The notes: a model not told the origin generated them from the sequence alone. Positions 33,095 through 42,858 are shown, numbered from the stretch's first letter. The stretch is DNA of 64,000 nt from Arcanobacterium wilhelmae (GCF_029632765.1 NZ_CP121247.1:1922001-1986000); one strand, 5' to 3'. Numbers and translations: made by a program.

Positions 33095-36000
33095 ATGACA
33101 CATCGCAAACACTGGCGGACACTGTCGTCCGCCCTAGCCGCGAGCGCCTTAGCGTTCACATCCGTCGTTGCGGCAACACCCGCAACCGCAACTCCCGAAG
33201 CTCCATCCCCAGCAACACAGGCCCCGACGTCGCCAACTGGCCCCCAAACGCCAGCCGAGGCTCCGACGTCGGAGACGCTCGTTGCGCCGGAAGGCAACGG
33301 CACGTCGTCGGTGACGGTTCCTGGCCACATCACCGTCTCTATCGCGCCAACTACCCCCGCCGATCAGCCCGCGTACGTTGGCGAAACACTCACCTGGAAG
33401 GTCGCGCTGACGTTCCTGTCCGAGAACCAGCCAACGAACGAAGCTCAGTGGTGGCGTCTGGAAAGTTCCGGGGCGAACGTCACCGGTAACACCACCTGCA
33501 ACTACACCCGCAAGAATGGCGACACTCGAACATCCGCATCCTGCACAGTCAGCGCGAAGGTGACTGAAACAGGCACCTTCGCACCTGAACTCAGATTCGG
33601 CGTGCGCCAGGATCCTCGAGATAAGAGCAGCCGCGCGCCGATCAGCGAGCAGTTCACTGTCCGCGGGCAGGCAGTCAACGTACTGCCGGCGTCGCAGCGG
33701 CCGGCAGCACCGGGCGTCGAAGCGGTCAAGGATCTGGTAGAGATTTCCCTGCAACGCGAGAGTGCCGACGAGCTCACCGAATTCCACATGGGCGATCCAG
33801 TGCTCTACAAGTTGCGCTACAACTTCAAAAAGTCCGGCGTGACCGTCAAGCCAGTGCAGGCGAACCTCCAACACACGGCACCCGGCGGCCCTGTGGGTTG
33901 GGCGAATTGCGAGCGCAAGTATAACGACGCCGACGCCGGCTACTGCGATCTTCCGCAGGTCACTCTCACACCAGATAACATCACCGACGGAACCTTCACG
34001 CCTCGCATCACGTTCGATGTGAGCAGCTCCGCTGGAACAAAGCGCGTTGAGCTCATCGGTGAGCCGTTGAAAGTCTCCCCCACCCCACGTGACATCGCCA
34101 CCGACGTCGCCTCCTCGCGCACCGGCGTCGTCACAGGCAAGTCCGTTCTTCTCGCCCGCCCGGGCGATCTCGGGTTCACCTGCAGCCGGATCGTTGCACT
34201 CACCACCGCGCCCGACGGCACGATGCTCGCCGCGTGGGACGGCCGCCTCGGCGGTAAAACCCCAGGGAGCCACCAGTGCCCTGATTCGCCCGGCCCGAAC
34301 TCAATCGTGCTGCGCACATCCGCAGATAACGGAGTCACATGGTCTGCTCCGCGCGTGATCGCTGCCGGCCACGAGAGCACTAAGGGCAACGATCTGCTCG
34401 GCTACTCCGACCCAAGCTTCGTCGTTGATCGAGAAACCGGCAAGGTGTTCACGTTCTTCGTGCGTTCCCTCGACGCTGGCTTCGGCTCGTCTGTGGCTGG
34501 AACCGACGCCAACCAGCGCAGCGCCATCCACGCGGCCGTGATCGAATCTTCCGACAACGGAAAAACCTGGAGCGAACCGCGAACGATTACCGCAGATATC
34601 ACGAAGGGCATTGGCGAGAAATCACGCTTCGCCGCCTCGGGCGAAGGTATCCAGCTCAAGTACGGCCCACATAAGGGCCGCCTAGTTCAACAGTTCACGG
34701 TCCGAAAGATCGACAACCAAAACTACGCACGCTCCGTATTCTCCGACGACGGCGGAAAGACTTGGGTTCCGGGCGAACTCTTCGGCCCGGGCATGGACGA
34801 GAACAAGGTTGTCGAACTCTCTGATGGCCGGCTGATGGTGAACTCGCGCTCGAGCGGCAGTAATTCCAACCGCAAACTGTGGATCTCAGCAGACCAAGGA
34901 GCTACTTACCAGCAGTTCGATGGACCGACGCTGAACGATGCAGTCAATAACGCCGGCTGGACCCGCGCGTTCCCGAACGCGCCGCAGGGCGATCCTCGTG
35001 CGAAGATCCTGCTGTTCACGAACACTCCTGTCAAGGAGATGCACAAGCATAATCCTCGTCCGAATGGCACGTTGCGCGTTTCCTTCGACGATGGCCGAAA
35101 CTTCACTGATGGCAAGGTTTTCAACGATGGCTGGACTGGCTACTCCACGATCACTCCTCTCTTCGCGGGCGGAGCATTCGATTCCGGCACGTACGGTGTA
35201 CTCCATGAGGGTCCGCGCTCGGATTGGGGCGTGAGCTACATGCAGCTCAGCTTCGACTGGCTCGGCGGCAATCTCCTCGTCCCAGGCGGTTTCGACCGCG
35301 AGGTTCACCCGGGCGGCAACCTCGTTTCGCTCACTCTCGACAACCTGGGCTCGGCAAGCAGCTCCGCGACAGTGAGCGCAACGCTGCCAAAGGGTTGGGC
35401 GCTCGCCCCGGCGTCGACGTCGGCGGCGGACGTCACTGCCACCGACAACGCGACTTTCCCCGTGCAGTTCCCCGCGAACGTCGCGGGCGGCAAGCGTGCG
35501 CAGACCACCGCGAAGCTGGTGGTTCCTGAGGGTACGAAGCCGGGCACGTACACGATCGGCCTGACGTCCACGAGCAGCAAGGGCGAGGTGACGTCGTCGT
35601 TCGTCGTCACGTTGCCGGAGGGGAGCGTTTCCGGCGACGAAACTCGCGTTGAAGGTTCCACTTCCATAGCCGACGCCGACGTCGACTATTCGCAGGTGGA
35701 GGGCAAGGTTGTTCAAACCCAGCCGCTCACGCCGTTAACACCCGCCGAACCGGTACCGGGTAAGGACATCACGATCGAGGGCGCCCGCCCGCAGATCGAT
35801 ATCCACGGAACTGTTCCCGAGATCGATATTCAGGGCGCTCGGCCGGAGATTACGATCGAGGGCGCTCGGCCGGAAATCGACATTCACGGAACGGCACGTC
35901 AGGAGCTCGTGCCGGTACGGATTGTGGTGAAAGTGGTTACGTCTCAACTCTTGCCAATCTGGTTCCCACAGCCCCCGCGCATAGTGTTCCCGATCCCCGC

Positions 36001-36199
36001 GCGCCATGCATGGCATGCAGCGCCGTGGCACCACGTGAACATGTGGAACCCGGTGAGCCGGGTCCGTGTGACCAACCCGCTGTCCGGCGTCGGGCGGTGG
36101 CATCAGCCACAGCGCCACGCGCCGGCGTTCGGTCAGTGGCACGGGCATGCCCCGTTCACACACAACTGGTTCGGCCAGGCGCGGTTCATCCTGCCGTGA
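33095..36199 (+). CDS. secreted sialidase (neuraminidase), GH33
   Basis: 1034 residues from ATG 33095 (GAGGAGA upstream). Signal peptide ends near ATATA, followed by a Pro/Thr/Ala-rich linker and two strand-rich N-terminal domains (about 75-330). The GH33 propeller (about 345-720) has a divergent RIP motif (FTCSRIVALT). Asp boxes include SADNGVTWSAP, SSDNGKTWSEP and SDDGGKTWVPG. A later Glu/Tyr region includes LFAGGAFDSGTYGVLHE. A NEW3/NPCBM-associated domain (about 730-840) follows. Residues 892-936 are five nine-residue repeats (ITIEGARPE, IDIHGTVPE type). The tail is Trp/His/Pro-rich and has no LPXTG anchor. It releases sialic acid from host glycans, a virulence or nutrition factor in related actinomycetes. 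Confidence 0.92.
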   Translation: MTHRKHWRTLSSALAASALAFTSVVAATPATATPEAPSPATQAPTSPTGPQTPAEAPTSETLVAPEGNGTSSVTVPGHITVSIAPTTPADQPAYVGETLTWKVALTFLSENQPTNEAQWWRLESSGANVTGNTTCNYTRKNGDTRTSASCTVSAKVTETGTFAPELRFGVRQDPRDKSSRAPISEQFTVRGQAVNVLPASQRPAAPGVEAVKDLVEISLQRESADELTEFHMGDPVLYKLRYNFKKSGVTVKPVQANLQHTAPGGPVGWANCERKYNDADAGYCDLPQVTLTPDNITDGTFTPRITFDVSSSAGTKRVELIGEPLKVSPTPRDIATDVASSRTGVVTGKSVLLARPGDLGFTCSRIVALTTAPDGTMLAAWDGRLGGKTPGSHQCPDSPGPNSIVLRTSADNGVTWSAPRVIAAGHESTKGNDLLGYSDPSFVVDRETGKVFTFFVRSLDAGFGSSVAGTDANQRSAIHAAVIESSDNGKTWSEPRTITADITKGIGEKSRFAASGEGIQLKYGPHKGRLVQQFTVRKIDNQNYARSVFSDDGGKTWVPGELFGPGMDENKVVELSDGRLMVNSRSSGSNSNRKLWISADQGATYQQFDGPTLNDAVNNAGWTRAFPNAPQGDPRAKILLFTNTPVKEMHKHNPRPNGTLRVSFDDGRNFTDGKVFNDGWTGYSTITPLFAGGAFDSGTYGVLHEGPRSDWGVSYMQLSFDWLGGNLLVPGGFDREVHPGGNLVSLTLDNLGSASSSATVSATLPKGWALAPASTSAADVTATDNATFPVQFPANVAGGKRAQTTAKLVVPEGTKPGTYTIGLTSTSSKGEVTSSFVVTLPEGSVSGDETRVEGSTSIADADVDYSQVEGKVVQTQPLTPLTPAEPVPGKDITIEGARPQIDIHGTVPEIDIQGARPEITIEGARPEIDIHGTARQELVPVRIVVKVVTSQLLPIWFPQPPRIVFPIPARHAWHAAPWHHVNMWNPVSRVRVTNPLSGVGRWHQPQRHAPAFGQWHGHAPFTHNWFGQARFILP
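35768..35902 (+). repeat. five 27-bp repeats encoding nonapeptides
   Basis: Units ITIEGARPQ, IDIHGTVPE, IDIQGARPE, ITIEGARPE and IDIHGTARQ in the sialidase C-terminal region; alternating hydrophobic residues suggest a beta-solenoid-like stalk. Confidence 0.9.
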
Positions 36200-36241
36200 C
36201 ACACCGAGGTTCTGACAAACGCATTTAATCTCGCGCGCCGA

Positions 36242-36289
36242 CATGTGGGGTGGCGGGTTGCCGTAAAAGGCAACCCGCCACCCCACATG
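36242..36289 (+). terminator. sialidase terminator, 21-bp stem
   Basis: CATGTGGGGTGGCGGGTTGCC and its perfect complement, loop GTAAAA, 42 bases after the sialidase stop. Confidence 0.85.
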
Positions 36290-36414
36290 CGCCTCAGCAC
36301 AATCTGTGGACGTCTCGCCTCCGAGACATAACCACAGTCACGCGGAACAAGAGACCGTTGCTGAGGAGAGACACGACACTCCACCACGCCCCACAGTTCG
36401 GCGATAATTGGCCC

Positions 36415-37146
36415 ATGAGCATTCTTTATGTGCCATTGCGCGCGGTCGGCGAGTGGGTATTGCAGGTGACGACGGAGCCGGGTGGCGTCGTCGGGGCAGA
36501 GTTCCTGCGCCCCTTCGGCCCGCTCGCAACCCCCGACGCCTCGGCGGAATTTAGCGGCGAAGAGGCAACAACGATGAGCTCTGTCGATTTCGACAGTTCC
36601 AGTACCAACTCTCACGCCTCTCCCCTCGCTTCCGTTTCCACAGAATCGCCTTCTGTTCCCCACAAATCCGCCTACGAGAAGGACCTTGACCGCCATTCGG
36701 GCTCGTGGGTGTATGTTGAGGCGGCGCACGGTGGTGGTTCGGGGGCATTCGTGAGCGTGGACGAATTGCGCGGGATTAATCGAGTGGCCACGGAGGCTGT
36801 ACTCGCGTGGGAGGCCGGCGATTTCGCGGCCGCGAGCGAGGTGCCCGTCGTCGGGAAACGTACGGAGTTTCAGGCAAAGTTCGTACGCACGCTTCGGGAA
36901 ATCCCGGCCGGCGAGCTGGTCACATATTCGTCGCTGGCGGAACTCATGGGACACCCACGGGCAGCACGCACCGTGGCCACATGCTGCTCGCACAACCCGG
37001 TGCCGTTCTTCGTTCCGTGCCATCGGGTGATCCCGATGGCCGTGGAAAATTCGCTCATGCGTGGCGTATGGCCATCAGATTTCGGGAAGTTTATGGGCAA
37101 GCCGGCGCTCAAAACCGCCCTCGTCGAAAAAGAGTTCGGCCGCTAG
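36415..37146 (+). CDS. ogt: methylated-DNA--protein-cysteine methyltransferase (Ogt-like)
   Basis: 243 residues. The DNA-binding C-terminal domain has EFQAKFVRTLREIPAGELVTYSSLA, ARTVATCCSHNPVPFFVPCHRV with the acceptor Cys in PCHRV, and a C-terminal KxxLLxxE-like end (ALKTALVEKE). It transfers alkyl groups from O6-alkylguanine to itself. The segment after PCHRVIP is divergent (usual GxxxGYxxG absent) and residues 45-95 are a Ser-rich spacer. Stand-alone gene. Confidence 0.85.
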   Translation: MSILYVPLRAVGEWVLQVTTEPGGVVGAEFLRPFGPLATPDASAEFSGEEATTMSSVDFDSSSTNSHASPLASVSTESPSVPHKSAYEKDLDRHSGSWVYVEAAHGGGSGAFVSVDELRGINRVATEAVLAWEAGDFAAASEVPVVGKRTEFQAKFVRTLREIPAGELVTYSSLAELMGHPRAARTVATCCSHNPVPFFVPCHRVIPMAVENSLMRGVWPSDFGKFMGKPALKTALVEKEFGR

Positions 37147-37208
37147 CCACACACCCGGCACCCAACCCTCGCCCCAGCGTCGGGACACCCGCCGACGTCG
37201 GGAATCCC

Positions 37209-37281
37209 GTGCACAACTCCGTCAATCCAGCCAGGCGTTGCTCCATGCGCAACGCCTCACCCAACTGATTGAGTTATGCAC
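37209..37281. repeat. 73-bp dispersed hairpin repeat, copy 2
   Basis: 60/73 identical to 2811-2883. The inner 9-bp stem AGGCGTTGC/GCAACGCCT is unchanged while the loop differs, so the stem is probably the conserved part. Confidence 0.8.
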
Positions 37282-37284
37282 GAA

Positions 37285-37321
37285 CGGGTGGGAGGAAAGC
37301 GCACTGCTTTCCTCCCACCCG
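37285..37321. terminator. 16-bp hairpin terminator
   Basis: CGGGTGGGAGGAAAGC with perfect complement and 5-base loop, between genes ending at 37146 (+) and 37366 (-). Confidence 0.75.
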
Positions 37322-37365
37322 TGATTTCGAGGTGAGGAATCTTCCCGCACGGGGAAGCTTTGTGA

Positions 37366-37797
37366 TCAGTCGAAAATGAATGCCTTTTCGATGATCTCAC
37401 GGTCGAGATTCAGCTCTTTGGCTGCGCGCACAACGAAGCCTTCGTGGTTATCCGCCTTGGCCTTGGCGTAATCATCGTGGTACTTGCCGCCAACCTTCGA
37501 GAACGCCTCGTGAACCTCATCGGTGGTCTTGCCAGAATCATCGGCGAGACCCTTCAGAGTCTCCTCGCGCTCGCCAAAGCGCGGGGTGTACGACTCCATC
37601 GTGTCCACGTCGATACCGAGCTCAGCCGCCATTTCCTCAATGAACTTTGCGTGAACTTCGTTCACTGCCGGATCGCCCACCTTATGAGCCTCAACGCCAG
37701 CGGCATGCAAGCCGGGGACCAGCTCGTCAGCGTTCTTGCCGGTGATCTCCATCAGGTTAGCAAGAAGCTTCTGGTGCATTTCTTCGGTGCTCATCAT
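37366..37797 (-). CDS. hypothetical small helical protein
   Basis: 143 residues, acidic, without membrane segment. Helical pattern with Asp/Glu/Lys/Ala throughout (EMHQKLLANLMEITGKNADE, AKAKADNHEGFVVRAAKEL). AAGGAG upstream. Family not recognised. Upstream 190 bases are AT-rich and probably hold a promoter. Confidence 0.65.
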   Translation of the reverse strand: MMSTEEMHQKLLANLMEITGKNADELVPGLHAAGVEAHKVGDPAVNEVHAKFIEEMAAELGIDVDTMESYTPRFGEREETLKGLADDSGKTTDEVHEAFSKVGGKYHDDYAKAKADNHEGFVVRAAKELNLDREIIEKAFIFD

Positions 37798-37984
37798 GAG
37801 TATTCACTCCTTCACATTTATCGAAAACGCAGGGACTGAAGCCTGTGCTCCATCCGGGCCCGCGGGCCGCGTTTTCTGTATGAATCCAGAATACACCCAT
37901 TTAGTTAAATATCAAATTATTTAAATCTGGACTTTTTATGGACAACTGCCGCGCCACCGATATAGCCACCCCGCACACAAAAAA

Positions 37985-38019
37985 CCGACGCCGGCACGCA
38001 ACTTGCGCACCGGCGTCGG
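37985..38019 (-). terminator. crr terminator made of GACGCCGG arms
   Basis: Arms CCGACGCCGG and CCGGCGTCGG with inner CGCAA/TTGCG pairing; on the minus strand it is followed by six Ts, a classical intrinsic terminator. Confidence 0.85.
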
Positions 38020-38034
38020 CAGAAAAACCAGCCC

Positions 38035-38529
38035 TCACTCCGACGGCATCAAAATCATCACCGGCTCTCCCGAGCCCGCCTCAAGATTCGGCTCCGACGC
38101 CGCGTAGCTCACCAGCGACGTCACCACCACGGGGGTCAGCATCGAAACCGCACGCTGCGCAACAGTCTCATCAATACGCAACACCGGATCGCCAGCCTCA
38201 ACCTTCTGACCCAGCTCAGCAACCGCGCTGAAACCCACGCCAGCCAAAGCAACCGTGTTCACACCAATGTGCACCAGCACCTCAGCGCCACCCTCGCTGC
38301 GCACCGTGAACGCGTGATGCGTGCCAGCGATCATCGTGATCTCACCCGAAATCGGTGAACAAAACTCGTTCCCCTCCGGCAGCACCGCAAAGCCCTTGCC
38401 CATGTGTCCACCAGCAAAAGTCGGATCCGGCACATGCTCAAGCGAGCTCAACTTGCCCGCCACCGGCGCAAAAACATCCACCTTGTGCGCAAGTGGGCCA
38501 TCACCATGCTTCTTGAAAATATTGAACAT
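38035..38529 (-). CDS. crr: PTS glucose-type EIIA component
   Basis: 164 residues from ATG 38529 (GAAAGGA upstream; longer start not supported). EIIA-Glc fold: VFAPVAGKLSSLEHVPDPTFA, MGKGFAVLPEG, then FCSPISGEITMIAGTHHAFTV with one active-site His, and VLVHIGVNTVAL with the phospho-acceptor His. Transfers phosphate from HPr to EIIBC sugar permeases, which are not in this window. Confidence 0.94.
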   Translation of the reverse strand: MFNIFKKHGDGPLAHKVDVFAPVAGKLSSLEHVPDPTFAGGHMGKGFAVLPEGNEFCSPISGEITMIAGTHHAFTVRSEGGAEVLVHIGVNTVALAGVGFSAVAELGQKVEAGDPVLRIDETVAQRAVSMLTPVVVTSLVSYAASEPNLEAGSGEPVMILMPSE

Positions 38530-38769
38530 CGTTGTCCTTTCAGAAAATTTGAGCCCCGAAGCGGCGCTCAACACACACCTAAGCATACCGGCACAACACC
38601 GGATTTGAAGAATTCTTAAGCGGCCAATATAGCATGGGTTACGCGGTCCACCGAGACCCGCCAAGCGACGCCAACCACGCAACTTTCGCCCAAAACCCGC
38701 CGACGCCGGGGCACGGCTTGCGTGACGACGTCGGCGCGCCAGACCGCCCGCGAAACCGCCGTCGGCGCG

Positions 38770-40137
38770 TCACGAACGCAACGTACCGCGCCCACCGAGC
38801 TCAACAACGCCACTGAAGGCGACATCGGCGTCGAAGAACCACTCGCCGGCCACCACGAAACGCTCACACTCGCGGATCGACGGGAAACGCGAAAAATGGC
38901 GTTCAAAATCCGCAATATACGCGTAAAACTGCGGATCTAGCCGCACCACGGGCGCCTCATCGGTAGTCAACACGAGGCGGTAATCAGCGTCGAACTCGTA
39001 CGCATCCGAACGGAGCAACGCCAAGTCGTTCGTGGTCTTCACCGGGAGGAAGCGATCGCGATCAACCACAATCGGCCGCGAATCAGCGAACTTCTCCACG
39101 ATCGCACCCATCGCGCTCTCGATCTGGATCACGCGCGGGGAATCCGCAAGAGTCGGATCCACAGTCTTCTTATTGCGAATCAGCGGCAAACCCACCACGC
39201 CCTCAGTAGCGCGGAGCAGATCCCGCAACGCCTCCAAATCAAACCACATCGTGTTCGTGTTGAAATACATGTGGCGGTCCAGATCCGCGAAAGCCTCAAG
39301 ATCCTCGATCGGGGTCTGCGCGCGATCACGCAAAATGATCCGCCCGTCCGAACGACGCACCGCGAAATGGCCACCCTTCACATCCGCCAACGTTCGACGG
39401 CACACCTCCGGTGCGAAATCAGCACCCGACTGCGCGAACCAGCCCGCAATCGCCCCCGACGGATACGCCCCCAAATTATCCGAATTCGCACAATTCAAAT
39501 ACCGGTAACCAGCGTCGAGAAGCCGATCCACGATCCCCGACTCGTAGAAAGTCGTGAACAAATCACCATGCCCAGGCGGACACCACTCCAGCTCCGGATC
39601 CGCCTCCCAAGAAATCGGCTCGAGGCTCTCCTCAAGAATCTTCGGCTCACGGTTTTGCACCACATCCACCGGAAGGTCCGTGGCAAGGCGCGAATCCATG
39701 GCCGCGAGCGTGTCCTCACGCGTGCGGAAAGAATTCAGGAACATTAGCGGGATCACCGCGCCCGTGCGCTCACGGGCGCGCAGCAACTGCTCGGTGGTGA
39801 TCTCGAGGAACGACTTTCCCTCACGAACCGTGAGCAGACTCTTCGCACGATCCAACCCCATCGACGTGCCCAGCCCGCCGTTGAGCCTTAAGAACACTGT
39901 GCGGCCAAGCGCCTCGCGAGAAACCTCCGGATCCAAATCCAGATCCGACACGTGCTCCACGTCGCGCAACGGCTCAATCTCATCCTCAGCAATCAGCCCC
40001 GTAGCGCCATTCGCGACCTGCACAAAATACTGCTCAAAAACGCGCATCGCGGTTTCGCGAGCGCCGTCGGCGCGCATCTTTTCCAGGTTCGCATCGAGGG
40101 CGGCCTGCTGCTGTTTCGAGAGTGTGTGCGTTCCCAT
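38770..40137 (-). CDS. UTP--glucose-1-phosphate uridylyltransferase (eukaryotic-type UDPGP family)
   Basis: 455 residues from ATG 40137 (GGAGGAG upstream). Nucleotide-binding motif RLNGGLGTSMGLDRAKSLL, then NSFRTREDT, WCPPGHGDLFTTFYESG and NCANSDNLGAYP, which are hallmarks of the family found in eukaryotes and in bifidobacteria/actinomycetes, unrelated in sequence to GalU. Makes UDP-glucose for galactose (Leloir) metabolism and wall polymers. Conserved Lys in FLPVKTTNDL. Shares strand with crr but separate promoter likely. Confidence 0.93.
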   Translation of the reverse strand: MGTHTLSKQQQAALDANLEKMRADGARETAMRVFEQYFVQVANGATGLIAEDEIEPLRDVEHVSDLDLDPEVSREALGRTVFLRLNGGLGTSMGLDRAKSLLTVREGKSFLEITTEQLLRARERTGAVIPLMFLNSFRTREDTLAAMDSRLATDLPVDVVQNREPKILEESLEPISWEADPELEWCPPGHGDLFTTFYESGIVDRLLDAGYRYLNCANSDNLGAYPSGAIAGWFAQSGADFAPEVCRRTLADVKGGHFAVRRSDGRIILRDRAQTPIEDLEAFADLDRHMYFNTNTMWFDLEALRDLLRATEGVVGLPLIRNKKTVDPTLADSPRVIQIESAMGAIVEKFADSRPIVVDRDRFLPVKTTNDLALLRSDAYEFDADYRLVLTTDEAPVVRLDPQFYAYIADFERHFSRFPSIRECERFVVAGEWFFDADVAFSGVVELGGRGTLRS

Positions 40138-40251
40138 ATTCTCCTCCACGTGTAACGGCGCTGCGCCGACGAAACGGGCGCGGTTACCTGAACGTTCCGT
40201 TTCCTGCGCACCGACTGGCGTCGTTGCCTACTGGCTCATTGTAGCCTGTTA

Positions 40252-40314
40252 GCGGCCGCCGACGTCGGGGTTCGGCCCGGACGGAACCTACGCACCGGCG
40301 TCGTTCGCACCGGC
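40252..40314. repeat. 63-bp direct repeat, left boundary of cassette 2
   Basis: First 29 bases match 42859-42887; last 44 bases match 42911-42954 exactly. On the minus strand it contains the last codons and stop of the EamA gene located 2.6 kb away. Confidence 0.9.
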
Positions 40315-40341
40315 AAACGAGCATACTGATCCACCTGGATC

Positions 40342-41289
40342 TCACACAGCCATATGCGCAAATCGCACTGCAACGAAGGTGGCATCGTCGCCCGGTTTAA
40401 ACCGGGGGAAAGCTTCGAAATCGGGGTCAGATTTTTCTGCGTCCCGGAGGCTATTGAGAATATCCGCACCTTCTCCAGCCAGCGTTCGATTCGCGAGTTC
40501 CTCAACGCTTCCAACCACACCGTAGGAAACAGCGGCAGCATACCCATCCGAAAATGCAACAACACCTCGAACACGGCCGGCAGGATAATCTGCAACAATA
40601 GCGCGCTTAGCCTCCGTTGAACTGATATCCGCAACCCAATATCCGCCATCACGATTTCGAAGTTCCCGATTTCGACGAAGCGTATCTTGGATGGATTCGC
40701 GTGCTTCGCGGGGAGGTACCCCTAGCTCACGCGCATGAGCGACCATCTCCCCAAGCGCAGAATCATCAAGACGCGACAGCTTGTCGTCATAGATAACATC
40801 GCTCTCTCCGTCGTCAAAAAGAACAACCAGATATTCATCCCCTAGACTCAGAACGCTGAGCCTCGGCAACGACGAACTCTCACGAGAATCCCAACGAAAA
40901 GCAACGACACCCGCACTCGGTTCATCAATACGTCGATATTCATGGCCCGCAGCGAGCGCGTAGTACTCATCGGCCGTTGCCTTGGCAGCGCTGTCCACTG
41001 CTTGCTGGAGTTCGGAACACCCAGAAAACTTGTTGCTCTGCGCCAATCGTTCGACAAGATGCGCGCCAAGCGTTCGTGAATACCACGCAGGATCCGAAGG
41101 GCCGGGAGTGATATCCAGGCTCGTCAGACCACTCGCTCCGTCGAGCACTACTCCGACGCCAGCTTGGGTATCTAGCGCCGCAAAATCTTCGTTCGCTTTT
41201 CCTGAACCGCGATCGCTCACCACTTCGCTCATCACTGGAACTACATTCTGTGTGCTCGCCGCACCAGTAGCGTCAAATGGCTCGGGCAT
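40342..41289 (-). CDS. PP2C-type protein phosphatase
   Basis: 315 residues. PP2C metal-site motifs: NEDFAALD, GVVLDGASG, FSDGYAAA and C-terminal GDDATFVAVRF. Central region diverges from classic PP2C, so substrate specificity is unusual. GGAAGG precedes the start. Lies 39 bases after the membrane-protein gene, same strand; the pair forms an AT-richer cassette between direct repeats. Could regulate the membrane partner or act in a defence/stress pathway; context only. Confidence 0.78.
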   Translation of the reverse strand: MPEPFDATGAASTQNVVPVMSEVVSDRGSGKANEDFAALDTQAGVGVVLDGASGLTSLDITPGPSDPAWYSRTLGAHLVERLAQSNKFSGCSELQQAVDSAAKATADEYYALAAGHEYRRIDEPSAGVVAFRWDSRESSSLPRLSVLSLGDEYLVVLFDDGESDVIYDDKLSRLDDSALGEMVAHARELGVPPREARESIQDTLRRNRELRNRDGGYWVADISSTEAKRAIVADYPAGRVRGVVAFSDGYAAAVSYGVVGSVEELANRTLAGEGADILNSLRDAEKSDPDFEAFPRFKPGDDATFVAVRFAHMAV

Positions 41290-41328
41290 CGATCAGCCTT
41301 CCGTCGGGGTGTGTAACAGCTCTTTACT

Positions 41329-42492
41329 CTAGCCAATAATAACTAGACCAGCCGCAACAGCCGCTACACCCAATCCTCCCATCGGAACAGCCTTCTTCAA
41401 AATACGATTCCATGAATTCTGAACGATGAAGGAGAAACCCGAAAAAGCAATCAGTAGCGCCCCTGCCAGCACAACCATTGTGCCCGCTGTTTCTTGCGCA
41501 CTGTACTCCTTACCTAGTTGTAAGGTGCCGATCGTGAATGAGATAAGCCCTGCGAAAAAACCAAGGAATTCAAGGTTGTCACGTTTAGCATCGCCGAGCG
41601 CATCGACATCCGCCTTCAACGAATCAATCATCACTACTGTCTGAGCCGCTCGCCCATCAATCTCTTGGACACGAGATTCCATCGCAACGGTTTGCTGATC
41701 AAGTTCTTGCGCTCGAACTTCCATCATTGCAGCCTGATAGCCGCCAATCCGAATTGGGTAATCATTGCGGTAAGAATCTTCCGAATCGATTGCCCGAGAT
41801 ATCCACATCTTCGCTTCGCCGAAGTTCCCACGCAACGCCTCAAGTCTGCCTCGGGTAGCAAAAAATTTGGGATAGTTCGTACGAAGGCGATCCGCCTCGT
41901 CCAGCGCTTCAAGGGCAGGCTCCAGCCATTTCTCTTTGATCTCCAGAGAAAACTCGGGTGTGCGAGTCTCACATAGCGTCGCCACCAGATCAGCAAACAG
42001 ATGGGCGTATCCCGCATTTTCAGGTTGACCTCTAAAATTTTCCTCCGCTTGCCTCAGTAGTTCACGGGCGGTCTCGCGGTTCGCAGTAGAAAGCTGCGAC
42101 GAGAGTGCATGGAGCAACTTGAGGTGAATGAAGGCCGGGGATTCTATAGGAAAAACGCCACGACCAAGGCGCGCGCCATCTGCAAGTAAATCCTCCAATA
42201 GGCTTGTGTCGCGCCGATAGCGATAGTAAATGTTCAAGCAGTAGAAGATTGCAAACCGGATATCCGGCGCAAGCTGAGAATCTTGCCAATCTTCTTTCAA
42301 GCGTTGAACAAAAATCCCCGGACGATCCGTGCTCCGCGCAATCCGCGCCAACGCGTTCTCAAATTCTTCGCTTTCAGGAGTGCCCAAATGTCCGAAAAGC
42401 TGATCGGCTACATGCGAATCTATGTACGCATCAATCGCAACTTTCATGTCAGGAGGTGACATCTCGAGAATTTCCTGAGGACGAGTCTTCAT
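41329..42492 (-). CDS. TPR-like protein with C-terminal membrane helices
   Basis: 387 residues, strong GGAGAAGG before ATG. Residues 1-235 are all-helical with TPR-like pairs (ARELLRQAEENFRGQPENAG; LEPALEALDEADRLRTNYPK). Residues 250-290 form a coiled coil (AQELDQQTVAMESRVQEIDG). Three hydrophobic helices follow (about 300-320, 333-355, 368-386). Likely an oligomeric membrane-bound scaffold with a cytoplasmic helical head. Family not recognised. First gene of cassette 2. Confidence 0.7.
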   Translation of the reverse strand: MKTRPQEILEMSPPDMKVAIDAYIDSHVADQLFGHLGTPESEEFENALARIARSTDRPGIFVQRLKEDWQDSQLAPDIRFAIFYCLNIYYRYRRDTSLLEDLLADGARLGRGVFPIESPAFIHLKLLHALSSQLSTANRETARELLRQAEENFRGQPENAGYAHLFADLVATLCETRTPEFSLEIKEKWLEPALEALDEADRLRTNYPKFFATRGRLEALRGNFGEAKMWISRAIDSEDSYRNDYPIRIGGYQAAMMEVRAQELDQQTVAMESRVQEIDGRAAQTVVMIDSLKADVDALGDAKRDNLEFLGFFAGLISFTIGTLQLGKEYSAQETAGTMVVLAGALLIAFSGFSFIVQNSWNRILKKAVPMGGLGVAAVAAGLVIIG

Positions 42493-42858
42493 TGACCTTC
42501 TCCATCCATTTAATATTAATTATACATCAAAACAATACTTTACTACATAAAAAGTATCTACATGTTCCTTAAGTGAATAGTAATTTTTAACACACTCGAA
42601 CCGCCAACCGTCATTCGCTCCAATAAATACCGATCAAAACATATCGTCCATCCGCCCTTTCGATCGCATCAACATTGGACTCAAGCTGGGTTGCCCTGGC
42701 AGGGCGCGATATTCGGCCCCTGCCACAACGCTCCCGCCGCCGATTTCGGCACGCCTGCGTTCATGTCGTTACGCTCACCTGTCCCTTCGCCGCATTTAGC
42801 GAAGCAACACGAAAACACCCTCCACATGAACGCGCTAGTCTGACCTGCCGGCGCCAGC
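42493..42858. other. AT-rich then mixed intergenic region upstream of cassette 2 operon
   Basis: 42493-42600 is AT-rich and should contain the cassette promoter. 42600-42858 contains no convincing gene; the open frames there lack ribosome-binding sites. Confidence 0.55.

Noticed and set aside
35900..36230. LPXTG sortase anchor for the sialidase in another frame
   Set aside because: I looked at the alternative frames near the end and found no LPXTG motif with hydrophobic tail.
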